From: Salinicola halophyticus
GTDB taxonomy: Bacteria; Pseudomonadota; Gammaproteobacteria; Pseudomonadales; Halomonadaceae
NCBI RefSeq assembly: GCF_003206695.1
Contig: NZ_PZJN01000009.1
Location: 124,001 to 188,000, forward strand
DNA length: 64,000 nucleotides
Direction: 5' to 3'
Within the stretch, counting starts at the first letter, position 1. Each line of letters opens with the position of its first letter. The position numbers were made by a program, and so were the translations under genes. Under the pieces are notes generated by a model. It was not told the origin of the DNA, searched no databases, and saw only the letters and a list, made by a program, of their open reading frames with translations. Of the stretch, positions 16,696 to 26,164 are shown piece after piece.

Positions 16696-18852
16696 ATGTT
16701 CACCATCGATGACCTGGCCGATCGTCTCGGCGGCTATCTCCCCGACGACGAGATTCAGCAGGTCAAGCGCGCCTTTTACTACGCCGAGCAGGCCCACGAC
16801 GGCCAGCAGCGCCGCTCCGGCGAGCCCTACGTCACCCATCCGCTCGCCGTCGCCAATATCCTCGCCAACATGCACATGGACCATCAGAGCCTGATGGCCG
16901 CCATGCTGCACGATGTCATCGAGGATACCAGCGTCTCCCGGGAAGCCCTTGAGGCGCAGTTCGGCGAGGCGGTGGCGGAACTGGTCGACGGCGTCTCGAA
17001 GCTGACCCAGATCACCTTCGAGGACAAGGCGGTCGCCCAGGCCGAGAACTTCCAGAAGATGGTGATGGCGATGTCCCGGGATATCCGGGTCATCATCGTC
17101 AAGCTCGCCGATCGCCTGCACAACATGCGCACGCTGGGTGCGCTGCGCCCCGACAAGAAGCGCCGGATCGCCCGCGAGACGCTGGAAATCTACGCCCGCA
17201 TCGCCGGACGCCTGGGGATCAACACCATTCGGGTCGAGCTCGAGGATCTGTCGTTCCAGGCGATCCATCCGATGCGTTCCGAGCGCATCAAGCGCGCGGT
17301 GGCCAGCGCTCGCGGCAACCGCCGCTCGACCATGCGCCAGATCCAGACCAGCCTGCAGCGTCGCCTCGACGAGGACGACCTCACCGGCAGCGTGGTCGGA
17401 CGCCAGAAGCACCTGCTGTCGATCTATCGCAAGATGCACGACCAGCGAAAGCCGTTCGCCGAGATCATGGACGTGTTCGGCTTTCGCATCATCACCGACA
17501 GCGTCGACAACTGCTATCGCGTGCTGGGCGCGGTGCACAATCTCTACAAGCCGGTACCGGGGCGCTTCAAGGACTACATCGCGATCCCCAAGGCCAACGG
17601 CTACCAGAGCCTGCACACCACGCTGTTCGGCCCCAGCGGGATGCCGATCGAGGTGCAGATCCGCACCCGCGAAATGGAAGCGATGGCCAACAACGGCATC
17701 GCGGCGCACTGGCTCTACAAGGCGGGCCAGACCGAGCGGCCGATCGCCGCCGGCAGCCACGCCCGGGCCCGCGAATGGGTTCGCGGTCTGCTCGAGATGC
17801 AACGCCACGCCGGCGACTCGCTGGAGTTCATCGAGCACGTCAAAAACGACCTTTTTCCCGATGATGTCTACATTTTTACGCCGAAAGGCGACATCATGGA
17901 GCTGCCACAGGGGGCGACGGCGGTCGATTTCGCCTATACCGTGCACACCGACATCGGCAACAGCTGCATCGCCTGTCGCATCGATCGCCATCTGGCGCCA
18001 CTGTCGACGCCGCTGGAGAGCGGGCAGACCCTGGAGATCATCACCGCCCCCGGCGCGCGGCCCAATCTGGCCTGGCTCAATTTCGTGATCACCGCCAAGG
18101 CGCGCTCGGCGATTCGTCACGCCTTGAAGAGTCAGCAGCGCAGCGAGGCGGTCCAGCTCGGCCGCCGGCTGCTCAATCGCGCGCTCACCGGGTTCGAGAC
18201 CAGCCTCGAGAAACTACCGCCGGGACGGCTGTCTTCCCTGCTGGAAGAGCTGGACCTCAAGACCGAGGACGACCTGCTCGAGACCATCGGTCTCGGCACT
18301 CGCCTGGCTCACGCCACGGCACGGCGCCTGGTCGCGGATGATTCGGCCACCGACACCAGCAGCGGCGAACGCAGCCTGGAACGGCTATTGGAAGAGGCGC
18401 CGCACAATGGCCCGATCGTCATCAATGGCTCCGAAAGCATGGCGATCAGCTTCGCGCGCTGCTGCCACCCGCTCCCCGGGGACCCTGTGATCGGCCATCT
18501 GTCGATCGGCAAGGGGATCGTCGTCCACCGCCACGAGTGTGGTAACCTCGATGAGCTGCGCGACGATCCCGACAAGCTGGTGACGTTGACCTGGTCGAAG
18601 CAGATCGATCAGGACTTCCCGGTACCGCTGCGGATCGAAGTCGAGACCCGGCGCGGCCTGATCGCCGAGCTCGCCAGCCTGATCACCGATGCCGACGCCA
18701 ACATCGAGCGCATCGGCATCGAGGAGCGCGACGCCAGGCTTTCGATCGTCAATCTGACCATTCTGGTCAAGGGCCGCATTCATCTGGCGCGGATCATCAA
18801 GCGCCTGCGCAACCTGAATCATATCGGCCGCATCGTTCGCGCCCGAAACTAA
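16696..18852 (+). CDS. spoT: Bifunctional (p)ppGpp synthetase/hydrolase
   Basis: 718 residues. The HD hydrolase domain is intact, with H48 (YVTHPL) and H72-D73 (LHDVIEDT). The synthetase domain follows (about 240-345: MDVFGFRIITDSVDNCYR, GRFKDYIAIPKANGYQSLHT, VQIRT). Then come the TGS domain (VYIFTPKGDIMELPQGATA), a helical/zinc-finger-like region with SFARCCHPLPGDP, and a C-terminal ACT domain. The intact HD motif and position after rpoZ identify SpoT rather than RelA. It sets cellular ppGpp in response to fatty-acid, carbon and iron stress. It is followed by a strong terminator. Confidence 0.97.
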   Translation: MFTIDDLADRLGGYLPDDEIQQVKRAFYYAEQAHDGQQRRSGEPYVTHPLAVANILANMHMDHQSLMAAMLHDVIEDTSVSREALEAQFGEAVAELVDGVSKLTQITFEDKAVAQAENFQKMVMAMSRDIRVIIVKLADRLHNMRTLGALRPDKKRRIARETLEIYARIAGRLGINTIRVELEDLSFQAIHPMRSERIKRAVASARGNRRSTMRQIQTSLQRRLDEDDLTGSVVGRQKHLLSIYRKMHDQRKPFAEIMDVFGFRIITDSVDNCYRVLGAVHNLYKPVPGRFKDYIAIPKANGYQSLHTTLFGPSGMPIEVQIRTREMEAMANNGIAAHWLYKAGQTERPIAAGSHARAREWVRGLLEMQRHAGDSLEFIEHVKNDLFPDDVYIFTPKGDIMELPQGATAVDFAYTVHTDIGNSCIACRIDRHLAPLSTPLESGQTLEIITAPGARPNLAWLNFVITAKARSAIRHALKSQQRSEAVQLGRRLLNRALTGFETSLEKLPPGRLSSLLEELDLKTEDDLLETIGLGTRLAHATARRLVADDSATDTSSGERSLERLLEEAPHNGPIVINGSESMAISFARCCHPLPGDPVIGHLSIGKGIVVHRHECGNLDELRDDPDKLVTLTWSKQIDQDFPVPLRIEVETRRGLIAELASLITDADANIERIGIEERDARLSIVNLTILVKGRIHLARIIKRLRNLNHIGRIVRARN

Positions 18853-18862
18853 TCGGTAATGG

Positions 18863-18901
18863 CTGCCCCGCCGCGTCATGCGCGGCGGGGCAGTGTTTTT
18901 T
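18863..18901 (+). terminator. Intrinsic terminator after spoT
   Basis: CTGCCCCGCCGCG at 18863-18875 pairs perfectly with CGCGGCGGGGCAG at 18881-18893 over a TCATG loop, followed by TGTTTTTT. A textbook strong Rho-independent terminator that ends the gmk-rpoZ-spoT unit and separates ridA. Confidence 0.93.
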
Positions 18902-18969
18902 CACGATGGCAATGCCATTGAAAACGTATTTATGAGAAGACGCTAGATAAAGAAACTGGAGGGTACGCC

Positions 18970-19359
18970 ATGAGCAACAAAGCCGTCATCAACACCGACA
19001 ACGCCCCGGCCGCCATCGGCCCTTATTCCCAGGCGATCAAGTCGGGCAATACCGTCTATCTCTCGGGCCAGATTCCGCTAGACCCGAAGACCATGGAGCT
19101 GGTCTCCCAAGAGTTCGAGGCTCAGGCACGCCAGGTGTTCACCAACATGGCCGCCGTGTGCCAGGAAGCCGCCGGCTCGCTGCAGGACATCGTCAAGCTC
19201 AACCTCTACCTGACCGATCTCGACAACTTCACCGTGGTCAACAAGGTGATGGAAGAGTTCTTCCAGCCGCCCTTCCCGGCCCGCGCTGCCGTCGGCGTCA
19301 AGCAGCTGCCCAAGGGTAGCCAGGTCGAAGCCGAAGCGGTCATGGTCATCGGTGACTGA
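18970..19359 (+). CDS. ridA: RidA family reactive enamine/imine deaminase
   Basis: 129 residues. The family motifs IGPYSQAIKSGNTVYLSGQIPLD (near residues 17-39, here cited in part) and the C-terminal PFPARAAVGVKQLP plus VEAEAVMV are present, including the arginine that binds the substrate carboxylate. RidA trimers hydrolyse reactive 2-aminoacrylate released by PLP enzymes. A GGAGGG ribosome site precedes the ATG. It follows spoT as in E. coli-like gene orders but behind its own terminator, so it has a separate promoter in the 68 nt after the T-run. Confidence 0.95.
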   Translation: MSNKAVINTDNAPAAIGPYSQAIKSGNTVYLSGQIPLDPKTMELVSQEFEAQARQVFTNMAAVCQEAAGSLQDIVKLNLYLTDLDNFTVVNKVMEEFFQPPFPARAAVGVKQLPKGSQVEAEAVMVIGD

Positions 19360-19446
19360 GATTGACCCGCTGCACGGCCCGGCCTTTCAACATCCTGGCC
19401 GGGCACTTCTCGAGCCGTTCGAGACAGGCTCATGTCGCGCGGGCAT

Positions 19447-20418
19447 TCAGGCCCGCGCGGCCTCGGGTAACTCGCCGCGCAGCTTGGTCACGTCCGCTCG
19501 CGGTGGCACCCCGAACAGGCGGCTGTACTCGCGGCTGAAATGCGAAGGACTGCCGTAACCCACGTGGAAACTGGCCGTCGCCGCCTCCATCCCCTCGGAT
19601 AGCATCAATCTGCGCGCCTCGTGCAGCCGCAGCTTCTTCTGGAACTGCACCGGCGACATCCGGGTGACCTGCTTGAAGCTGTGGAACAGCGACGATTCGC
19701 TCATGTTGACCATGTCCGCCAGATCGCGAACGCGCAGCGGCTCGGTGAAGCGATCCTTGAGTACCGCGATCACCTTGGAAATGCGATGCGTCTGGGTGTC
19801 GGCCACCGCGAACTTGCGCATGTGCAGGCCGATCTCCCCGATCAGCGCGCGATAGAAGATCTCTCGTCGCACCAGCGGCGCAAGCATTCGAATGTCCTGC
19901 TGCGGCGAATCGAGCAGATTCACCAGCCGCAGCACCGCCTCCACCAGCCCCTTCTCCGCCTGTACCCGGCTCAGGCCGCAGGCGTTCTCCGGGCACTCCT
20001 GCTGCTCCATGCCGTTGAGCCCCTCGCCCAGCGCCAGCACCAGATCGGTGATCTCCTGGGGTTCGACAGTGATTTTCAGACCCAGATAGGGTCTTTCCGG
20101 CGACGCCTCGGTGACCTTGCCCAGCACCGGCAGATGCACCGCCGACACCATGCAGCTCAGCGGGCCGTAATCGATCTGCCGATCTCCCAGCCATACCGTC
20201 TTGCTCCCCTGCGCGATCAGGCAGAACGAAGGGTCGTACACCGTGGAACCGATGCAGTTGTTGACGGAAGAGTCGGCTCGCACCAGCTCCAGCCCCGGCA
20301 CCGCGGTGGTGGTCAGACCTTCCTGATGCGTCCATTTCCGGATCTGTAACGCCAGAGTATCCGCCAATCGCCCGAGTTCATCGTCAAGCGTATCGAAGAC
20401 AGGTTGAATGACACTCAC
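19447..20418 (-). CDS. AraC-family transcriptional regulator
   Basis: 323 residues from GTG 20418, which has GAGAGGTGA just upstream. The N-terminal sensor (about 25-190) matches the AraC_N type (SSVNNCIGSTVYDPSFCLIAQ is split here as SSVNNCIGSTVYDPSF then CLIAQGSK). The C-terminal 100 residues hold two helix-turn-helix motifs (VRDLADMVNMSESSLFHSF and ATASFHVGYGSPSHFSREY). It is divergent from the RND efflux genes across 393 nt, so it may control them or itself. The ligand is unknown. Confidence 0.9.
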   Translation of the reverse strand: MSVIQPVFDTLDDELGRLADTLALQIRKWTHQEGLTTTAVPGLELVRADSSVNNCIGSTVYDPSFCLIAQGSKTVWLGDRQIDYGPLSCMVSAVHLPVLGKVTEASPERPYLGLKITVEPQEITDLVLALGEGLNGMEQQECPENACGLSRVQAEKGLVEAVLRLVNLLDSPQQDIRMLAPLVRREIFYRALIGEIGLHMRKFAVADTQTHRISKVIAVLKDRFTEPLRVRDLADMVNMSESSLFHSFKQVTRMSPVQFQKKLRLHEARRLMLSEGMEAATASFHVGYGSPSHFSREYSRLFGVPPRADVTKLRGELPEAARA

Positions 20419-20811
20419 GACTTCACCTCTCGCTTGTTGGTCTGATGGTCATCATGAGACAAATCGCGATTATATGCCTGCTTTCTGGCTTTCTGATGAC
20501 AGAAACCCGATATCTGCAGGATTGGGCAAGACCTTTGAAGGAACGGGCAATCATGCCCCGATGCCACTCACGGAATGCCAAAAGCTGGCGCGCGCCCCCA
20601 TCCACGGATTCGCGATGTCGACAGAATTAGGCAATCAATAACGAGGAATCCGATAACGCCCACGCTTGTCCGAGCCCTACAGTGCTCGTCCTATCCGGTG
20701 CCCATGCTCGCCAACCCCAGAGGTTGGCTGGTGCGTTTTCGGGCATGACTCGCGCGATCTTGACTGACGGGATCGATTGCGACCGGACACAGTCAACGCG
20801 GGGTCAAGGAA
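20419..20811. other. 393-nt divergent intergenic region
   Basis: No convincing coding frame. It must contain the promoters of the AraC regulator (minus) and the RND efflux operon (plus). One visible structure is GCCAACC-CCAGA-GGTTGGC at 20710-20728, a perfect 7-bp stem that could be an operator or mRNA hairpin in the efflux leader. I did not find a convincing -35/-10 pair by eye. Confidence 0.55.
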
Positions 20812-21996
20812 ATGCAGATACATAACGAAAAGCGCGTATCGACGACGAGTCTGTCTCGCGGATTGGGCGTATTGCTCATCATCGCCTTGCTGGCCGGTTG
20901 CGATGCCCGGGGCGAAGCGCAAACCGCCAGCGCGCCGCCGCCGCCGCCGGCAGTAGATGTCGCAACGGTGCTGGTGGAACCCGTCACGCTGCGGGAAACC
21001 TTCACCGGTCGCGTGGCGTCACCGCAGACCGTACAGTTGCGGCCGCGCGTCACTGGCTATATCGACGAAGTCGCCTTCGAAGAAGGGGAACTGGTCGAGG
21101 CCGGCGACCTGCTGTTTCGTATCGATCCCCGTCCCTACGAAGCCCGGGTACAGGCCGCCAAGGCCTCATTGGCTCAGGCGCAGAGTCAACGCCGGCTCAC
21201 CGAAGTCGAGGCCGGCCGATCTCGCCAGCTGATCCAGAAACACATGATCTCCCAGGAGCAGCACGATCAGCGTCAGGCGGCCGCGCTCAATGCTCGAGCG
21301 CAGCAGGCGGAAGCCGAAGCCGCGCTGAGCAGTGCCGAACTGGATCTCCAGTACACTCGCGTCACCGCGCCGGTAACGGGACGCACCGGGCGCGCCATGG
21401 TCACCCAGGGCAACCTCGCCAGTGCCGATCAGTCGGTGCTGACCACGCTGGTGTCGGTCGATCCGCTTTACGTCTATTTCGACAGCAACGAAGCCGAAGC
21501 CCCCAGCGCTCAAGCACTGCTGAATCAAGGCAAGACCGCCACGCTGCGCATCGGGCTGACCGGCGAGACAGGGTTCCCTCACCAGGGACAGCTGGATTTC
21601 GTCGACAACCAGATCAACGCGGATACCGGCACCCTGCGCTATCGAGCGGTTCTGCCCAATCCGGATGGCGCCTTCCGGCCCGGGCAGTTCGCGCGAGTGG
21701 AGATGCCCGTCGACCATCTGACAGCGGCGATGCTGGTAAACCGCAAGGCAGTGCTCGCCAATCAGGACCGGCGCTTCGTCTACGTGGTCGGCGACGACAA
21801 TACCGTGACACCGCGCCAGATCGAGACCGGTCGCGAGGTGGGGGATCTGATCGTGGTCCGCGAAGGCCTCAAGGCCGGCGATCGTGTGATCGTCAACGGC
21901 ACCCAGAAGGTGCTCGCACCGGGGATGCCGGTCACGCCCAATCCGATCGCCATGCGTGAGCCGGCCGCCAGCAACGATGTCGCCACCCGATCCTGA
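20812..21996 (+). CDS. RND efflux periplasmic adaptor (MexE-like)
   Basis: 394 residues. The signal peptide ends in a lipobox (LLAGC, cysteine near residue 29), so the adaptor should be lipid-anchored to the inner membrane. A Pro/Ala linker precedes the barrel-sandwich domain (TVQLRPRVTGYIDEVAFEEG), a helical hairpin (about 105-175), and the beta-barrel and membrane-proximal domains (NAIADTGT-like NQINADTGTLRYRA, PGQFARVEMP). It links the inner-membrane RND pump to an outer-membrane channel. The pump gene follows after 103 nt. No outer-membrane factor gene is present, so TolC or OprM-like channels from elsewhere must be used. Confidence 0.93.
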   Translation: MQIHNEKRVSTTSLSRGLGVLLIIALLAGCDARGEAQTASAPPPPPAVDVATVLVEPVTLRETFTGRVASPQTVQLRPRVTGYIDEVAFEEGELVEAGDLLFRIDPRPYEARVQAAKASLAQAQSQRRLTEVEAGRSRQLIQKHMISQEQHDQRQAAALNARAQQAEAEAALSSAELDLQYTRVTAPVTGRTGRAMVTQGNLASADQSVLTTLVSVDPLYVYFDSNEAEAPSAQALLNQGKTATLRIGLTGETGFPHQGQLDFVDNQINADTGTLRYRAVLPNPDGAFRPGQFARVEMPVDHLTAAMLVNRKAVLANQDRRFVYVVGDDNTVTPRQIETGREVGDLIVVREGLKAGDRVIVNGTQKVLAPGMPVTPNPIAMREPAASNDVATRS

Positions 21997-22099
21997 GAAA
22001 GCCGCGCGCCGATCGACTCAACGCGTCCTGAAGCACGTCTCTCCTTCCGAATGACAAGACGCGGCTGGGCATCGTCCCCGCCGCTCAGGAGCCTCTGTC

Positions 22100-25000
22100 A
22101 TGAACTTCTCCCGCTTTTTCGTGGACCGGCCGATCTTCGCCGCGGTGCTGTCCATCGTCATCTTCGCGGTGGGCGCGATTTCCATCCCCAATCTGCCGAT
22201 CGGGGAGTATCCGGAGGTAGTGCCGCCCTCGGTGCTGGTCCGCACCGTCTACCCGGGCGCCAACCCCAAGGAGATCGCCGAGACCGTGGCCACGCCGCTG
22301 GAGGAGGCGATCACCGGCGTCGAGAACATGATGTACTTCAAGTCCGTGGCCGGTTCCGATGGCGTGCTACAGATGACCATCACTTTCCAGCCCGGCACCG
22401 ATCCCGAGCAGGCCACCGTACGCGTCCAGAACCGAGTCAGCCAGGCGCTGGCAAGACTGCCGGAAGCGGTGCGGCGACAGGGCGTGACCACCCAGAAACA
22501 GTCGCCCACCTTCCTGATGGTGGTCCACCTGGTGTCGCCGGATGACAGCTACGACACGCTCTATTTGCGCAACTACGCGCGACTGCACGTGCGCGATCAG
22601 CTGGCGAAGATCCCCGGCGTCGGCGAAGCGCAGATGTTCGGCGGCGGCGACTACGCCATGCGCGCCTGGCTGGACCCCGACCGCATCGCTTCCCACGGTC
22701 TGACCGCCGGCGACGTGGTCGCGGCCATGCGCGAGCAGAACGTCCAGGTCTCCGCCGGGCAGATCGGTGCCGAGCCCACCCCGCACAGTGATTTCCTGAC
22801 CCTGATCAATGCCAAGGGCCGCCTGTCCACCGAGCAGGAGTTTGGCAACATCGTGCTCAAGGTCGGTGCGGACGGCGAAGTCCTGCGGCTGCGGGACGTC
22901 GCTCGTCTGGAATTGGGCGCAGGCGACTACACGCTGCGCGCCAGCCTCGACGGCAAGGATGCTGTGGCGATCGGTATCTTCCAGTCGCCCGGCGCCAATG
23001 CCCTGCAGATCCGCGACCAGGTGATCCGGACCATGGACGAGCTGGCCATCCAGTTCCCGCCTGGAGTGGAATATCGCACCGTCTATGACACCACGCTGTT
23101 CGTGACCGACTCGATCCGTTCGGTGATCCAGACGCTGCTGGAAGCGATCCTGCTGGTGGTGCTGGTGGTAACGCTGTTCCTGCAGACCTGGCGCGCCTCG
23201 CTGATTCCGCTGCTGGCGGTGCCGGTCTCGGTGGTAGGCACGTTCTCGGTGCTGTTGCTGCTTGGGTATTCGATCAACACGCTGACGCTGTTCGGGCTGG
23301 TGCTGGCGATCGGCATCGTCGTCGACGACGCCATCGTGGTGGTGGAGAACGTGGAGCGCAACATCGGCCAGGGGCTGGCACCGCGGGCCGCCGCCCATCA
23401 GGCGATGCGCGAGGTGTCCGGGCCGATCGTCGCCATCGGCCTGGTGCTGTGCGCGGTGTTCGTGCCGATGGCGTTCCTGTCCGGCGTCACCGGCCAGTTC
23501 TACCGCCAGTTCGCGGTGACCATCGCCATCTCCACCGTGATCTCCACCGTCAACTCGCTGACGCTCTCGCCGGCGCTGGCCGCGATGCTGCTCAGGCCTC
23601 ACGACGCCCCGAAAGATCGCCTGACCCGAGTGATCGACTTTCTGTTCGGCTGGCTATTCCGGCCGTTCAATCGCTTTTTCAATGCCGGCTCGAATCGCTA
23701 TCAGGGCGTGGTCTCGGGCAGCCTGCGCCGTCGCGGCGCGGTGTTCGTGGTCTATCTGATTCTGCTGGGCACCACCGGCTATCTGTTCAAGCTGGTGCCG
23801 CCGGGGTTCATCCCGGTCCAGGACAAGATGTACCTGATCGCCGGCGTGAAACTGCCGGAGGGCGCCTCGCTGGAGCGCACCGATGATCTGCTGCGCCAGG
23901 TGGTGGATATCGCCATGGAGACCGACGGCGTCGAGCACGCGATCTCGTTCCCGGGACTCAACGCGCTGCAGTTCACCAACACCGCCAACACCGGGCTGGC
24001 GTTTCTGACCCTGAAGCCGTTCGATCAGCGCACCCGCACCGCGGCGGAAATCAACGCCGAGATCGCCGGCAAGATCAGTGGCCTCAAGGACGGCATCGCG
24101 TTCTCGTTCATGCCGCCGCCGATCCTCGGGCTGGGCAACGGTTCGGGCTATCAGCTGTTCATCGAGGATCGCGGCGGGCTCGGTTACGGCCCGCTGCAGG
24201 AAGCGGTGACCGCCTTCCAGGGCGCGGTGGTGCAGACGCCAGGGATGAGCTATCCGATCACCAGCTACCAGGCCAACGTGCCCCAGCTCGATGCCGAGGT
24301 AGACCGACTCAAGGCCAAGACCCAGGGCGTCGCGGTGAGCGATCTGTTCGATACCCTGCAGACCTACCTGGGATCCACCTACGTCAACGATTTCAATACG
24401 TTCGGCCGCACCTGGCAGGTCATCGCCCAGGCCGACGCCCCCTACCGCGACAGCGTCGAGGATATCGCCCGGCTGCGCACCCGCAACGCCCAGGGCGAGA
24501 TGGTGCCGATCGGCTCGATGATCGATATCCATCAGAGCTTCGGCCCCGATCCGGTGCTGCGTTTCAACGGCTACCCGGCCGCGGATCTGGCCGGCGAAGC
24601 CGACCCCCGGGTGCTCTCGTCGCCTCAGGCGATGAGCGCTTTGACCGATATCGGCGAGCGCGTGCTGCCGGATGGCATCGACTTCGAATGGACCGACCTG
24701 AGCTATCAGCAGTCCACCCAGGGCAACGCCGCGCTGGTGGTATTCCCGCTGGCGGTCATGCTGGTGTTCCTGGTGCTGGCCGCGCTCTACGAGAGCTGGA
24801 CATTGCCGCTGGCGGTGATCCTGATCGTGCCGATGTGTCTGCTGTCGGCACTCGTCGGCGTCAAGATTTCCGGCGGCGACACCAACGTCTTCGTCCAGGT
24901 GGGTCTGGTGGTGCTGATCGGGCTGGCCTGCAAGAACGCCATCCTGATCGTCGAATTCGCCCGCGAGCTCGAGTTCCAGGGTCGCAGCGTGGTGGAAGCG

Positions 25001-25282
25001 GCGCTGGAAGCCTGCCGGCTGCGGCTGCGCCCGATCATCATGACCTCGATCACCTTCACCGCCGCGGTGATACCGCTGGCGCTGGGCCACGGCGCCGGCG
25101 CCGAAGTGCGCCAGGCGCTGGGCATCGCAGTGTTCGCCGGGATGCTCGGCGTGACCCTGTTCGGGCTGCTGCTGACGCCGGTCTTCTACGTGGCGCTGCG
25201 CAAGCTGGCCGGCCCGCTGCGCCAGGATCACGGCTCGACGCTGGAAGGCGAAGATCACCGGCCGAACAGCGACCCTGCCTGA
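22100..25282 (+). CDS. RND multidrug efflux permease (MexF-like)
   Basis: 1060 residues, typical of hydrophobe/amphiphile efflux RND pumps. It begins MNFSRFFVDRPIFAAVLSIV, the standard start of this family. Twelve membrane helices and two large periplasmic loops are expected. Helix 4 carries the proton-relay aspartates in IGIVVDDAIVVVENVER (about residue 405). The helix 11-12 region KNAILIVEFARELE is also conserved. The closest class appears to be MexF/CmeB. It expels lipophilic or aromatic compounds with proton import. It forms an operon with the upstream adaptor gene and is likely regulated by the divergent AraC protein. Confidence 0.94.
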   Translation: MNFSRFFVDRPIFAAVLSIVIFAVGAISIPNLPIGEYPEVVPPSVLVRTVYPGANPKEIAETVATPLEEAITGVENMMYFKSVAGSDGVLQMTITFQPGTDPEQATVRVQNRVSQALARLPEAVRRQGVTTQKQSPTFLMVVHLVSPDDSYDTLYLRNYARLHVRDQLAKIPGVGEAQMFGGGDYAMRAWLDPDRIASHGLTAGDVVAAMREQNVQVSAGQIGAEPTPHSDFLTLINAKGRLSTEQEFGNIVLKVGADGEVLRLRDVARLELGAGDYTLRASLDGKDAVAIGIFQSPGANALQIRDQVIRTMDELAIQFPPGVEYRTVYDTTLFVTDSIRSVIQTLLEAILLVVLVVTLFLQTWRASLIPLLAVPVSVVGTFSVLLLLGYSINTLTLFGLVLAIGIVVDDAIVVVENVERNIGQGLAPRAAAHQAMREVSGPIVAIGLVLCAVFVPMAFLSGVTGQFYRQFAVTIAISTVISTVNSLTLSPALAAMLLRPHDAPKDRLTRVIDFLFGWLFRPFNRFFNAGSNRYQGVVSGSLRRRGAVFVVYLILLGTTGYLFKLVPPGFIPVQDKMYLIAGVKLPEGASLERTDDLLRQVVDIAMETDGVEHAISFPGLNALQFTNTANTGLAFLTLKPFDQRTRTAAEINAEIAGKISGLKDGIAFSFMPPPILGLGNGSGYQLFIEDRGGLGYGPLQEAVTAFQGAVVQTPGMSYPITSYQANVPQLDAEVDRLKAKTQGVAVSDLFDTLQTYLGSTYVNDFNTFGRTWQVIAQADAPYRDSVEDIARLRTRNAQGEMVPIGSMIDIHQSFGPDPVLRFNGYPAADLAGEADPRVLSSPQAMSALTDIGERVLPDGIDFEWTDLSYQQSTQGNAALVVFPLAVMLVFLVLAALYESWTLPLAVILIVPMCLLSALVGVKISGGDTNVFVQVGLVVLIGLACKNAILIVEFARELEFQGRSVVEAALEACRLRLRPIIMTSITFTAAVIPLALGHGAGAEVRQALGIAVFAGMLGVTLFGLLLTPVFYVALRKLAGPLRQDHGSTLEGEDHRPNSDPA

Positions 25283-25370
25283 GCGCGGTGGCAGGCAACG
25301 CCGCGAAAACCGGTAGCGAGGAAGGGGACAATGCGCCACGCTGCTTGCAACGCCACCGGGAGCCGACATC

Positions 25371-25895
25371 GTGACTGCCACTCGCCGACTCTTCTTCGCC
25401 CTATGGCCCGACGACACCGTTCGTCGGGCCCTCGCGGCGGAGGCCGAACGCCTGGCGCCACGCTGCGGCGGCTATCCGCTACCGTCGGAGAACATGCATG
25501 TCACGCTGGCGTTCCTGGGCAGTGTCGACGCCTCGCGGCTGGAAGCACTCGTCGACCTGACTCGGGCATGGCCGACGCTGAACGGCGAGTGGACGCTGGA
25601 TCGACTCGGCCATTTTCCCAAGCCCCGCATCGTCTGGGCCGGCAGCCGGACGCCTAACGAGGCACTCCTGACGCTCGACGCCGAGCTCTGGCAGGCGCTG
25701 TCCGGTCACGGCTTCACCGCGCCGCAGCGTGACTTCACCCCGCACGTGAGCCTGATTCGCCAGGCCGATCGCGCGGCGCCACACTCACGGCTAGCCGCCC
25801 CGCTTCTCTGGCGCTTCGATCATCTGGCGCTGGTGGAATCGCAGCTCGGCGACGGCGGCTCACGCTATCGGAGTTTGACCTGCAGTTCGGGTTGA
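25371..25895 (+). CDS. thpR: RNA 2',3'-cyclic phosphodiesterase
   Basis: 174 residues from GTG 25371 with GGGAG upstream. Both HxTx/HxSx catalytic motifs of the 2H phosphoesterase superfamily are present: H43-V-T-L (NMHVTLAFLG) and H125-V-S-L (FTPHVSLIR). RLFFALWPDD at the start is typical of ThpR/LigT. The enzyme hydrolyses 2',3'-cyclic phosphate RNA ends. It stands alone between the RND operon and the lower-GC transporter block. After its stop, 269 nt of increasingly AT-rich DNA contain no gene. Confidence 0.92.
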   Translation: MTATRRLFFALWPDDTVRRALAAEAERLAPRCGGYPLPSENMHVTLAFLGSVDASRLEALVDLTRAWPTLNGEWTLDRLGHFPKPRIVWAGSRTPNEALLTLDAELWQALSGHGFTAPQRDFTPHVSLIRQADRAAPHSRLAAPLLWRFDHLALVESQLGDGGSRYRSLTCSSG

Positions 25896-26164
25896 ATCAG
25901 GCCGTTTCACGAGCCTCATCCTCGGCGACTTTGAGGAGTTGGGCTCGTGTCGCCATTAAAATATTGCGGTCCACAAGTGAGCCTCATTTAACAAAAATCT
26001 ACATACCAAAAGCTATTTTTCAGAATTGCTAACATAATCGACTTCCCTTTCTTAAATTTGATGATAAGTATTATCGAAAAACGCTTTACTCAACGCAGCC
26101 CAAAACAGACGCCGAAGAAAATCTCAACTTCAGAAGAATTTGTTTTAAATAATAAAAGTAAAGT

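Noticed and set aside
16279-18120. Long minus-strand open frame opposite spoT
   Set aside because: It lies antisense to the intact spoT gene and its protein has no recognisable domain; high GC produces such frames.
19376-19413. Terminator after ridA
   Set aside because: GCCCGGCC and GGCCGGGC can pair over a 12-nt loop, but there is no T-run and the call is too weak to list.
22367-23602. Long minus-strand open frame opposite the RND permease
   Set aside because: Histidine/glutamine/arginine-rich shadow of a highly conserved gene.
23654-25417. 587-codon minus-strand frame opposite the RND permease and thpR
   Set aside because: Antisense shadow with no domain and biased composition.
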